Assembly: GCA_000954095.1 (NCBI GenBank)
Contig: JYNY01000222.1
Span: 1-58,733, forward strand
From: Candidatus Omnitrophus magneticus
GTDB taxonomy: Bacteria > Omnitrophota > Gorgyraeia > Tantalellales > Tantalellaceae
Reading direction: 5' to 3'
Length of the DNA: 58,733 nucleotides
The notes below the pieces were generated by a model. The model was not told the origin of the DNA and did no database searches. It saw only the letters and a list, made by a program, of their open reading frames with translations. Below, piece by piece: positions 18,216 through 25,925 of the stretch. Numbering within the stretch: the first letter of the stretch is position 1; every line of letters begins with the position of its first letter. Made by a program: the position numbers and the translations under genes.

Positions 18216-19057
18216 AGATTATAAATACCGTAAACAAAATGAAATTATATTCAAAGAAAGCGCGCGAGTCTAAAAAACGAATTGGTTTTGTTCCTACTAT
18301 GGGGTATCTCCATGAAGGCCATCTAAGCCTTATCCGTTCCGCGAGGAAAGAGAATGATATTGTTGTAGTAAGTATATTCGTGAACCCAACGCAATTCGGT
18401 CCAAAAGAGGATTTATCAAGATATCCGCGTGATATTAGGCGTGATAAGAAAATGTGCGTTTCAGCCGGAGTGGATGTGATTTTTATTCCATCAGCGGAAG
18501 AAATGTATCCGAGAGATTATCAAATTTATGTGAATCTGGAAGGAAATCTTTCTAATAAACTTTGCGCTAAAAGCCGTCCCGGGCATTTTAGGGGAGTCGC
18601 GACGATAGTAACAAAACTTTTTAATATTATTTCGCCTAGTATTAGCTATTTCGGCAGTAAAGACGCGCAACAGGCGATTATTATAAAACGTTTAATAGCA
18701 GATTTTAATATGGATACTATAATAAAGATTATGCCTATCGTGAGAGAAAAAGACGGTCTTGCCATGAGTTCTCGTAATGTTTATTTATCTCCCAAAGAAA
18801 GAAAGGACGCGCTCGGAATATCTAAAGCCCTTAAAGAATCCAGCATGATGATTAAGAATGGAAATTTAAATTCAAAAGAAATAAAATTTCATATAAATTC
18901 TTTATTGAATAAAAGAGACAGTTTGAAAATAGATTACGTGGAGATTGTAAGCGCGGAAACGCTAGAATCTATTGATAAAATACAAAAAAATACGCTTATC
19001 GCTATCGCGTGTTTTGCCGGCAAGACAAGGCTTATTGATAATTTGTGGATTCATTGA
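18212..19057 (+). CDS. panC: Pantothenate synthetase
   Basis: PanC joins pantoate and beta-alanine with ATP. The 281-residue nucleotidyltransferase shows the first ATP motif as MGYLHEGHLSLI (HEGH replacing HxGH), the substrate motif FVNPTQFGP, and FGSKDAQQ and SSRNVYLSP further on. It starts in the folK stop (ATGA) and is the last gene of the + strand anabolic cluster. No hairpin terminator was found in the 35-bp gap before the convergent gene at 19093. Confidence 0.95.
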   Translation: MKIINTVNKMKLYSKKARESKKRIGFVPTMGYLHEGHLSLIRSARKENDIVVVSIFVNPTQFGPKEDLSRYPRDIRRDKKMCVSAGVDVIFIPSAEEMYPRDYQIYVNLEGNLSNKLCAKSRPGHFRGVATIVTKLFNIISPSISYFGSKDAQQAIIIKRLIADFNMDTIIKIMPIVREKDGLAMSSRNVYLSPKERKDALGISKALKESSMMIKNGNLNSKEIKFHINSLLNKRDSLKIDYVEIVSAETLESIDKIQKNTLIAIACFAGKTRLIDNLWIH

Positions 19058-19092
19058 TTCTATGTAGAATTCGGCAGTACAATCTTTGTGGT

Positions 19093-20019
19093 TTATTTTT
19101 TTTGTTCGGTTGTTTCTAGGATGGATTTTTCTGATTTTTTCAATATTCCGTTTTCAAAAAAAAGAGTGTCATTATAAGGATATATCCATTTTTCTTGTTT
19201 TGTTGCAACGTCGGATTTTATTTCGATATAATCAGGTTCTCCCCAACTCATTCTCGCCTGAGAAATAGTCATACCGGGTTTTACCATTTTAATTTCTATT
19301 AAGTTTTTGATGTCGTTTGTCCAAGACTCTGGATTTTCCATGGAGAAATAGTCATAGAACCTATTTTTTTTACTTATATTTTTAGGGACATTTGTTCCGC
19401 TTAAATTTATATCAATAAATCCTTTTTGTTCGTTATTAGTTTCTAATAATAGCCTGACAGGTGTTTTATTATCTAACCCCGGTTCTACTCCTATAATTTT
19501 TATACAAGAATATTTTTTGGCGTAGACAGGTTTATATTCACCTGTTTTTTCATTGTAAGTAAGAATATTTTGATCAAGATAATAAAAAGATTTTCCCATG
19601 AAAGATTTTTGAGCGTTGGCGATATCTTTAAGTGCTATAAGCCCGTCAATACATGTCCCTTTCGATTCCGCGTCATAGATGGCGCCAGTATCATCCATTT
19701 TTATTGTTACTAAAAATTCACCCTTATTATTTGGAATGATTTTTTCTATTGTGCCTATTCTTCCCGCGCATTCTTCATACGGCGGATGAATGTTTTGCAT
19801 TGAGTCGGGAGAGATATTTTTTCTTACTATGTTCGGGTAATAAAATTTTCTGAGAGATAACGGTTTTGTGTGAAAAATAAATTTTTCATTTTTCCATGTT
19901 TCTATAGGCCTTTGAATAAAAATAGAAGAATTTTTTATAATATTATTTTTTTCAGCTAATGCGAAGGATAACGGTGTTATAGGTAAAACAAGAGTTAAAA
20001 AAAATATTATAATTTTCAT
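19093..20019 (-). CDS. Exported protein with BamE/SmpA-like C-terminal motif
   Basis: The full-length family is not recognised. The first 20 or so residues form a signal peptide with a cleavage-like FALAE. The C-terminal part contains VKPGMTISQARMSWGEP, the pattern of SmpA/OmlA (BamE-like) domains that begin with a PGMT turn and a helix ending in a W/LGxP motif. The middle (about residues 80-200) is rich in beta-strand-like sequence. It is probably periplasmic or envelope-bound. The 308-residue gene is in line with the exported protein gene upstream at 20108-21067, but a terminator-like hairpin separates the two. Confidence 0.6.
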   Translation of the reverse strand: MKIIIFFLTLVLPITPLSFALAEKNNIIKNSSIFIQRPIETWKNEKFIFHTKPLSLRKFYYPNIVRKNISPDSMQNIHPPYEECAGRIGTIEKIIPNNKGEFLVTIKMDDTGAIYDAESKGTCIDGLIALKDIANAQKSFMGKSFYYLDQNILTYNEKTGEYKPVYAKKYSCIKIIGVEPGLDNKTPVRLLLETNNEQKGFIDINLSGTNVPKNISKKNRFYDYFSMENPESWTNDIKNLIEIKMVKPGMTISQARMSWGEPDYIEIKSDVATKQEKWIYPYNDTLFFENGILKKSEKSILETTEQKK

Positions 20020-20047
20020 TTTAAAATCCTCCTTAAATTAGCGATAA

Positions 20048-20079
20048 AAAAAGCCGAAACATTTTTGTTCCGGCTTTTT
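20048..20079 (-). terminator. Bidirectional hairpin terminator between two exported-protein genes
   Basis: The stem aaaaagccgaaac pairs with gttccggcttttt with a single mismatch and has A and T tracts at its ends. On the - strand it follows the gene ending at 20108. Confidence 0.75.
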
Positions 20080-20107
20080 AAACAAGATAAAATAATGAAA
20101 AATAAAA

Positions 20108-21067
20108 TCAGAATAATAATTGCACTTTCGCTATGAATTCTTGTCCTTTGCTTACTCTATCCTGTTGGTTCCAACGGTCATCCGCGTCGCCTCTACCGGC
20201 AAATGTTTGCCCGTATTGAAGTTCTAGGTTTAAGTTTATTCTTTCTTTTAAGTCATTTGGATCTTTAGTTTGTTCTTCTTGGGTGCCTTTTGTGACGCTG
20301 GTAAATCCTTTTCCTATAATATTAAAAATAGGTCCTGTGCGCCATGTGTAAGTATCTTTTACTTTGCCTGTTCCAGCTTGAGATATCATGCAGTCAACTT
20401 CGGCTTTCCACATGAGCCAATGTAGAGGCGAATATCCGCCTTCAATAAATAGCGGAATAGCATTGGCATATATGCTTTGGCTTGTCCATTCCCAATCTGC
20501 TCTCCATAAGTAGCCTGCTTCGCCGGCAATATATATAAGTTTATCTTTTGACATCGTCCATGATCTGCCAACTAGCGCTCTAATTTCAATAGCATCACCA
20601 TATTCATTAAGTTCAGGAGCTTGAACCCTATCTTCTCCTCTTGGCTGTATAAAATATTTTAATTGAACAGCCGCTACTGCGGGTTTATTCATGAATTTAT
20701 ATTTAACCCCAACACTTATAGGTTTAAAACCTTCGTGTTTAAATTTTTCGCTCCATTGGGTTCTACTCCAATCATTTGTCCAATGACTCCAAGAATAAGG
20801 TATACCAAGTAGGAAATTTAAATCATTTACTACTCCATATTCTATTTTTGCTTCGACATCGTAAATTGACGACCATCCTCCGTCTCCCCAATCGCTTTGA
20901 TTGTATTCAGAATCAAAGCATTCTTTTGAATGAAAATATCTTGTAAAAACTTCTGTCCAAACACGGCCTTCGTTAAGAGTCCAAGGACCGGCAAAAGATT
21001 TTTCCGTAAAGAATCCCCCTGCCAATATTAAGAAGACAGCGATAAGTAAAAATATTTTTTTCATCAA
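20108..21067 (-). CDS. Probable outer-membrane beta-barrel protein
   Basis: The function is unknown. A clear signal peptide (about residues 1-26, ending EKSFAGPW) is followed by 290 residues rich in alternating aromatic and polar stretches (RVWTEVFTRYFHSKE, FLLGIPYSWSHW). The final residue is phenylalanine in VQLLF, the usual sorting signal of outer-membrane barrels. The length suggests about 12-14 strands. Transport or envelope roles are possible; nothing in the sequence points to a substrate. Its start ATG has taaaaggag upstream on the - strand. Confidence 0.65.
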   Translation of the reverse strand: MMKKIFLLIAVFLILAGGFFTEKSFAGPWTLNEGRVWTEVFTRYFHSKECFDSEYNQSDWGDGGWSSIYDVEAKIEYGVVNDLNFLLGIPYSWSHWTNDWSRTQWSEKFKHEGFKPISVGVKYKFMNKPAVAAVQLKYFIQPRGEDRVQAPELNEYGDAIEIRALVGRSWTMSKDKLIYIAGEAGYLWRADWEWTSQSIYANAIPLFIEGGYSPLHWLMWKAEVDCMISQAGTGKVKDTYTWRTGPIFNIIGKGFTSVTKGTQEEQTKDPNDLKERINLNLELQYGQTFAGRGDADDRWNQQDRVSKGQEFIAKVQLLF

Positions 21068-21583
21068 TTACTCCTTTTAATTTTATTTTATATATCAATA
21101 AAATGTAGTATGTAGTGTATTACAAAAATAATTTAGATAATTATACTAATATTCAGTTTAATTGTGGTAGTGTTTTTTGTGTATGAATACTAAAACATTA
21201 AAATTTTATAGATTCTTATGAGATTGTGGGCAGAATGTGGCAGTAGAAGATGTGATTTAAGCCCGGGTTTAAATTTTTATTGCGTATATTTTTGTTTCTA
21301 CGTGTTTTAAGATTTTAATTTTTTTTACTCTAAAAAATCGAAATCTTTATTGCCGTAAAATAAAAAAACAGGGACGCGCTTTTGGCACATCCCTGTTTTT
21401 TGCGCCCCCTTTAAAGGAGGAAAAGGGGGCTTTGGTGGTGGTCTATTTTTATACTATCATTATCAATTATACAACATATTTTCACCATAAGCAACTTTTT
21501 TGTAAAATAATTTATAACACAAATTAATTTATTTTTGATAAATATATTCAAAAATCAAACTATTTGTTAACAAATTATTTTTT
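21068..21583. other. Intergenic region with two hairpins only
   Basis: No gene was found in these 516 bases. The part next to 21067 is the presumed promoter region of the barrel-protein gene. The part near 21362-21430 carries the hairpins annotated separately. The rest is AT-rich with no recognisable RNA or coding potential. Confidence 0.5.
21362..21430 (-). terminator. Tandem hairpins, terminator downstream of GT2 gene
   Basis: Two adjacent hairpins are seen. The first has a gcccccttt/aaagggggc stem at 21404-21430. The second has the stem acaggga/tccctgt flanked by A and T runs at 21362-21401. Read on the - strand, the second hairpin ends in a run of T and fits an intrinsic terminator for the glycosyltransferase gene, although it lies about 150 bases after its stop. 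Confidence 0.6.
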
Positions 21584-22435
21584 TCATGCTATTTTTTGGG
21601 GTGGTATATATTTTTTAGGTAGGTTTTTATAGAGTATGGATTCTTCTATTTTGTCTCTTTTGTGCGCGCCGTTGGAAAAGACAGCACATTTTTTTTCTAG
21701 TTCTTCCAGTGTGAGTTTATATGATTTAGGTGTTAGACTGTTTTGCAACAGCATTTTTTCTAAGGCTTTAATTCTAAAGCGGTCAAGTCCCCAAATATTA
21801 TGAGATAATTGGTCGCATCTCCCGCCGTCTTTAAATGTAAGGGCGCAGGGAATTAGTTTGATATTAAATTTATTAGTCAGTCTTAACCAAAAATCATAAT
21901 CTTCACATGCCGGTAGTGTTTCATCGAAGTTTCCTATTGTGTGAAAAATAGAATTATGGATGACTGCTGTGGATATGCTTATACAACATAATTCTAAAGC
22001 GTTTGGGTAAACAAAACCGTCAGGCTTTTTATGTTTTTTTTTCTGTGGTAATACACGGCCGTTTTTAAACCATATTTCTTCAGTATGAAATATTTTTATA
22101 TCAGGGAATTGGTTAATGAATTTTACAGTGGTTTCGAGTTTTTTAGGATCCCACCAATCGTCAGAATCTAGAAAAGCGATGAATTCTTTTTTAGCGAGGC
22201 GTATCCCTAAATTGCGGGATTTTGACACACCCATGTTTTTATCGTTGTATAAATATTGCAGTCGGGTATCTTTGATATTTTTTATTAAATCGTTTGTTCC
22301 GTCAGTTGAGTTGTCGTCAATTATTATTATTTCAAAATCATCATACGATTGAGATATGACGGAGTTAACGCATTTTTCAATAAAATTTTTTCGATTATAC
22401 GTGGGTATTATTACTGAAAAAGAAGGTTTATTCAT
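21584..22435 (-). CDS. Family 2 glycosyltransferase
   Basis: This is a nucleotide-sugar-dependent transferase of the GT-A fold, probably acting in surface polysaccharide synthesis at the inner face of the membrane. The N-terminus FSVIIPTYNRKNFI, the strand IIIIDDNSTDGT and the metal-binding FLDSDDWW (DxD) are diagnostic. The conserved ACEDYDFWLRL motif supplies the likely base. I prefer ATG 22435 (283 residues), since the frame extends upstream only from a TTG at 22471 with no family resemblance. The acceptor and sugar are unknown. It is divergent from the radical SAM gene with a 66-bp gap. Confidence 0.85.
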   Translation of the reverse strand: MNKPSFSVIIPTYNRKNFIEKCVNSVISQSYDDFEIIIIDDNSTDGTNDLIKNIKDTRLQYLYNDKNMGVSKSRNLGIRLAKKEFIAFLDSDDWWDPKKLETTVKFINQFPDIKIFHTEEIWFKNGRVLPQKKKHKKPDGFVYPNALELCCISISTAVIHNSIFHTIGNFDETLPACEDYDFWLRLTNKFNIKLIPCALTFKDGGRCDQLSHNIWGLDRFRIKALEKMLLQNSLTPKSYKLTLEELEKKCAVFSNGAHKRDKIEESILYKNLPKKYIPPQKIA

Positions 22436-22501
22436 GGAGATATTATATAATACGAGACAGCATAAATTCAAATCATTGGATAAAGTTGTAAAGGGGAGGC
22501 G

Positions 22502-23794
22502 ATGAAAAGTAAAACAGTGCTGTTGGTTAACCCGTGGATATATGATTTTGCGGCGTATGATTTTTGGATAAAACCTTGGGGTCTACTGAAAATTTCATCT
22601 ATTTTAAAGTCCGCGGGATTTAAAGTGTTTTTAACAGATTGCCTTTATAGGCAGCATCCTAATTTATTGACTAATACGAAATCTGCTAAGAATGGCACAG
22701 GAAAATTTATTATGGAAAATATCCAAAAACCATTGGCGTTAAAAGGGATTCCCAGAAAATATAAGAGATACGGCCTGCCCGTGGATATCGCGGAAAGTTC
22801 CATGCCTAATGAAAAAATAGATTTTATTATGGTGTCTTCAGGTATGACATATTGGTATCCTAGTGTTATTGATATCATAAAAATACTTAGAAAAAAATTT
22901 GATAGCGTGCCTATTATTTTAGGCGGGACATACGCTACTTTATGTTATGAACACGCGGTTAAATATAGCGGAGCTGATATTGTGATAAAAAGTAAAGAGC
23001 TTTTTAAATTAAATACTTTTTTGGGAGAAGATTTAGATTTTTCATGGGAGAACATATTGAATACATCGATTGATTATAGTTCGTATAGCAATAGTCCTTA
23101 CGGTATTTTGCGGATATCTTTGGGGTGCCCTTTCTCATGCGCGTATTGCGCGCAAAATTTATTGTCTCCTAGTTTTATGCTTAAAGATATGGGAAAGGCT
23201 CTAGATGAATTAAAAATGTTAATATCGATGGGGATAAAGATTTTCGCGTTTTATGATGACGCGTTATTGTATGCTCAGGAATATATAAAAAAATATTTTA
23301 ATGAAATTTATAAGCTTGGGGATGGATTGTCGTTTTACACGCCGAATGGATTGCACGCGAGGTTTATTTCTTTTGAAATAGCAGTTTTAATGAAAAAAAT
23401 AAATTTAGTGAACCCGATAATAAGTCTTGAAACTATTGACCCGCGTAATGAAAAAAAATGGCATTCAAAAATTACCAAAAATGATTTTTTAAACGCGGTC
23501 AAGAACTTAAAGTCCGCGGGTTACAAAACAGGGGAATATTCAGCGTATATTTTGTTAGGGGCGCCGGACGCGGATGAAAAAGGTGTTAAAGAAACAATAG
23601 ATTTCGCGCGCGGTGAAGGAGCTAAAATACTTTTGAGTGAATATTCCGTTGTGCCGGGGACTCCTATCGCTAGTTTTGACGCGGGTTTCAATGAGGAACC
23701 CTTGTATCATAATAATAGCGTTTATCCGTCATTTAAAATAAGTGAGTGGCATAAAATTCAATCTATAAAAAATTACGCGAAATTGCTTGAGTGA
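22502..23794 (+). CDS. Radical SAM protein, B12-binding-like N-terminus
   Basis: The central domain carries the 4Fe-4S/SAM cluster motif CPFSCAYC with cysteines at about C209, C213 and C216. The N-terminal 180 residues begin KTVLLVNPW and have the layout of a cobalamin-binding Rossmann domain (WGLLKISSILKSAGF, later PIILGGTYAT), as in B12-dependent radical SAM enzymes. The typical DxHxxG cobalamin motif was not found, so cobalamin binding is uncertain. The reaction is unknown. The 430-residue frame starts at ATG 22502 behind aaaggggagg, and a strong terminator follows. Confidence 0.8.
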   Translation: MKSKTVLLVNPWIYDFAAYDFWIKPWGLLKISSILKSAGFKVFLTDCLYRQHPNLLTNTKSAKNGTGKFIMENIQKPLALKGIPRKYKRYGLPVDIAESSMPNEKIDFIMVSSGMTYWYPSVIDIIKILRKKFDSVPIILGGTYATLCYEHAVKYSGADIVIKSKELFKLNTFLGEDLDFSWENILNTSIDYSSYSNSPYGILRISLGCPFSCAYCAQNLLSPSFMLKDMGKALDELKMLISMGIKIFAFYDDALLYAQEYIKKYFNEIYKLGDGLSFYTPNGLHARFISFEIAVLMKKINLVNPIISLETIDPRNEKKWHSKITKNDFLNAVKNLKSAGYKTGEYSAYILLGAPDADEKGVKETIDFARGEGAKILLSEYSVVPGTPIASFDAGFNEEPLYHNNSVYPSFKISEWHKIQSIKNYAKLLE

Positions 23795-23830
23795 GTCTAG
23801 CATTTTTGGGTTTATCATATTATTTATTGT

Positions 23831-23866
23831 AAAAAAAGAGGCGCGAATTTTCGCGCCTCTTTTTTT
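23831..23866 (+). terminator. Intrinsic terminator after radical SAM gene
   Basis: A perfect stem gaggcgcga/tcgcgcctc with a four-base loop and flanking A7 and T7 tracts. It is symmetrical, so it could work in both directions. The 357-bp repeat starts on the next base. Confidence 0.9.
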
Positions 23867-23956
23867 GTAAGCACTAAGCGGTTAGTAATAAACTTTTCTG
23901 TATCCTTTAGAAAACATCATTCTGTCATTCCCGCGAAAGAGGCTGTGTCACAACTA

Positions 23957-25103
23957 GTATGGTGCGTCTTAAATAAGTTTACTTATAGCTTTACTTAGCA
24001 AAAGGATTCTACTATAATGTTGCTTGATGAAAAAAGCAGAACCTATTCAATTATCATCCGAAGAGCGCTCAACACTAAACGTTTGGGCAAACGGACGGAA
24101 ATTTCCGTTACGTATGACTCAACGCGCTCAGATTATTTGTATGGCTGCCGACGGAATTCTAAATCAAGACATTGGACAAAAACTTAAAATTTCTCGTCCA
24201 ACTGTTCAACTCTGGCGTCAGCGGTTTCTTTCGCTTCGTCTGACCGGACTGGAAAAAGATGCTCCGAGACCTGGCCGGTTTCCAAGAATTACGCAACGCA
24301 AAATCAATGCGGTTGTCGAAGCGACTCTTCATACAACTCCTGTTGATGCGACTCATTGGAGTACACGAACAATGGCCAAAGCTCAAGGATTGAGCGAGGC
24401 TACTATTCGTCGTATATGGCACAGACACAATTTGAAGCCACATCTTATCGAAACTTTTAAACTCAGCAGAGATAAACATTTTATCGAAAAACTACACGAT
24501 GTCGTTGGTCTTTATTTAAATCCTCCAGACAAAGCCATCGTTTTTTGTGTCGACGAAAAAAGTCAAATCCAAGCATTGGAACGCACTCGCCCATCAACAC
24601 CCTTGCGTCAAGGAATTCCTGCTCGTCAAACACACGATTACACACGACACGGTACTACGACATTATTTGCCGCTTTAAGCATGCTCGATGGACAAGTTAT
24701 CGGCGACTGTATGCCTCGTCATCGGCATCAAGAATTTATTCGATTCTTACAGCTTATCAACGTCAAGACTCCGCAAGACTTAGAGCTACACCTTATCGTC
24801 GACAATTATGGAACACACAAACATCAACGCGTTCAAACATGGCTAAAACGTTATCCTCGATTTCATTTGCATTTTATTCCGACATCCAGTTCATGGCTCA
24901 ATATGGTTGAGCGCTGGTTCGGTGAAATTACAAGAAAACGTATACGTCGAGGTTCTTTTAAAAACGTGTCAGAATTAATTACGACTATTATGCAATATAT
25001 TGAAAATCACAATCAAAGTCCTCGTGTTTTTGTGTGGAGCGCGTCAGTTGAACAGATAATGTCAAAGATCACCAAATGTAAAGAAGTGTTAGACGCACCA
25101 TAC
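23957..25103 (+). mobile_element. Complete IS630-family insertion sequence
   Basis: The element is 1147 bp. Its ends gtatggtgcgtct and agacgcaccatac are perfect inverted repeats, and TA stands on both sides (23955-23956 and 25104-25105). The matching region of the repeat at 28365-28721 has a single TA (28632-28633) at this place and no IS, which fixes the boundaries. TA duplication is the hallmark of IS630/Tc1-mariner elements. It carries a single transposase gene. Confidence 0.95.
23990..24018 (+). promoter_or_regulatory. Transposase promoter inside IS630
   Basis: TTTACT (23990-23995) and a perfect TATAAT (24013-24018) are spaced by 17 bases, just before the transposase start at 24027. The predicted transcript would have almost no leader. 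Confidence 0.65.
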
Positions 25104-25106
25104 TAG
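24027..25106 (+). CDS. IS630-family transposase, complete
   Basis: The protein excises and inserts the element at TA sites. The 359 residues contain an N-terminal homeodomain-like helix-turn-helix region (about 15-60, QDIGQKLKISRPTVQLWRQR) and a second winged helix. The catalytic core has D176 (FCVDEKSQ), D259 (LIVDNYGTH) and E295 (NMVERWFGE), with 35 residues between the last two. The start is ATG 24027 (a TTG directly before it is also in frame). The stop TAG (25104-25106) is formed by the target-site TA plus the next flanking base. Copy 1 at the window start encodes the same residues over the shared part, so transposition or duplication was recent. Confidence 0.94.
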   Translation: MKKAEPIQLSSEERSTLNVWANGRKFPLRMTQRAQIICMAADGILNQDIGQKLKISRPTVQLWRQRFLSLRLTGLEKDAPRPGRFPRITQRKINAVVEATLHTTPVDATHWSTRTMAKAQGLSEATIRRIWHRHNLKPHLIETFKLSRDKHFIEKLHDVVGLYLNPPDKAIVFCVDEKSQIQALERTRPSTPLRQGIPARQTHDYTRHGTTTLFAALSMLDGQVIGDCMPRHRHQEFIRFLQLINVKTPQDLELHLIVDNYGTHKHQRVQTWLKRYPRFHLHFIPTSSSWLNMVERWFGEITRKRIRRGSFKNVSELITTIMQYIENHNQSPRVFVWSASVEQIMSKITKCKEVLDAPY

Positions 25107-25449
25107 TATCGCATTTTAAAAGTGGAGTAAACCTAGTAAAAATAGCGTAAACTCGCTGTCATTCCTGCGTAGGCAGGAATCTATACTGGTAAAAAGGGAG
25201 TGGAAAGATTTTAAAAAACTAAAAAATCGTAGTTGTGACACAGCCTCGAAAGCGGGAATCCATAAGGGTTTTATGATGTTTTTGAAATGGTTATACCGTA
25301 TATAAATTCCTGCTTCATGGAAAATCACAACGTTAATAATCAAGCTTGCAATTACCATCCGCTTAGTGATTACAAGCGGTTAGTGATAACAATAATAACG
25401 CCCTCTTCTTTTAAAAACCATTTTCAGAGTTCGTAAATAAAATTAGTAA

Positions 25450-25512
25450 ATGGTATTCATTTAAAAAAAATGAATACCATGAAAAATAAAATTGAAATTT
25501 TGATTTTTCATG
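25450..25512. repeat. Two overlapping perfect hairpins
   Basis: The first hairpin pairs atggtattcatt with aatgaataccat (25450-25480). The second pairs catgaaaaat with atttttcatg (25478-25512) and shares three bases with the first, so the two structures exclude each other at the junction. Confidence 0.7.
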
Positions 25513-25643
25513 GAGGGCATGAAGAAGATATAAGATGATATTAGTCAGGTCTCCACATTATTTACATAATTCTAATGTTGTTCTTGCGCCCCGCGCGGAA
25601 ATGATATTTTTGAAAATTCGAATTAACCTGTCGAAATTTCATG

Positions 25644-25819
25644 TTTAACCGGAAAACTGCGTTTGGACATAGATGAAGAATGCTAAGATGTTTGAGATAA
25701 AAGGCTTAAAAAAATTTGTAGGCGCACCATTTGATGAGGTGCGTCAAGAATTTTTTTAAGCCTTTTAGCCGAACAGATTCGCATTATTCGCTATGGACAA
25801 ATGCAGTTTTTCGGTTTAA
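25644..25819. repeat. 176-bp foldback repeat with nested stems
   Basis: Outer arms 25644-25672 and 25791-25819 are inverted with 24 of 29 positions matched. Inside, aaggcttaaaaaaattt (25701-25717) pairs with aatttttttaagcctt (25749-25764), and the loop holds a gcgcacc/ggtgcgt stem. Half of the unit recurs at 15701-15753. Confidence 0.7.
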
Positions 25820-25925
25820 GCTACTCGTTATAGACGGCTTAATAAATTGACGGTATAAATAGGAAAAGAAATAAAAACAGAAATAGGGGAGACCTGCCCC
25901 ACACTAAAACATTTTTTAAAAAAAT

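Larger units (their letters stand above)
23867..25373 (+). repeat. 357-bp dispersed repeat, copy A, split by IS630
   Basis: The ends are gtaagcactaagcg and, inverted, cgcttagtgattac. Without the 1147-bp IS and one TA the repeat is 358 bp, nearly the same as the uninterrupted inverted copy at 28365-28721. It contains palindromic units of the form attcctgcgtaggcaggaat. It has no open frame of its own, so it resembles a non-autonomous (MITE-like) element. An extra partial end copy (aagcggttagtgataac) follows at 25374-25390. Confidence 0.8.
25374..25925. other. Intergenic DNA upstream of cas3 with hairpins
   Basis: No intact gene or CRISPR repeat array is present in these 552 bases. The region holds the hairpins at 25450-25512 and the foldback unit at 25644-25819. 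A short gggga...tcccc-type hairpin lies just before cas3 at about 25886-25901. No convincing ribosome binding site precedes the cas3 ATG. Confidence 0.5.

Noticed and set aside
21200..21440. Small structured RNA gene near the twin hairpins
   Set aside because: No known RNA motif was recognised; the hairpins are adequately explained as transcription terminators.
25374..25925. CRISPR array next to cas3
   Set aside because: The repeats here are inverted hairpins, not evenly spaced direct repeats with unique spacers.
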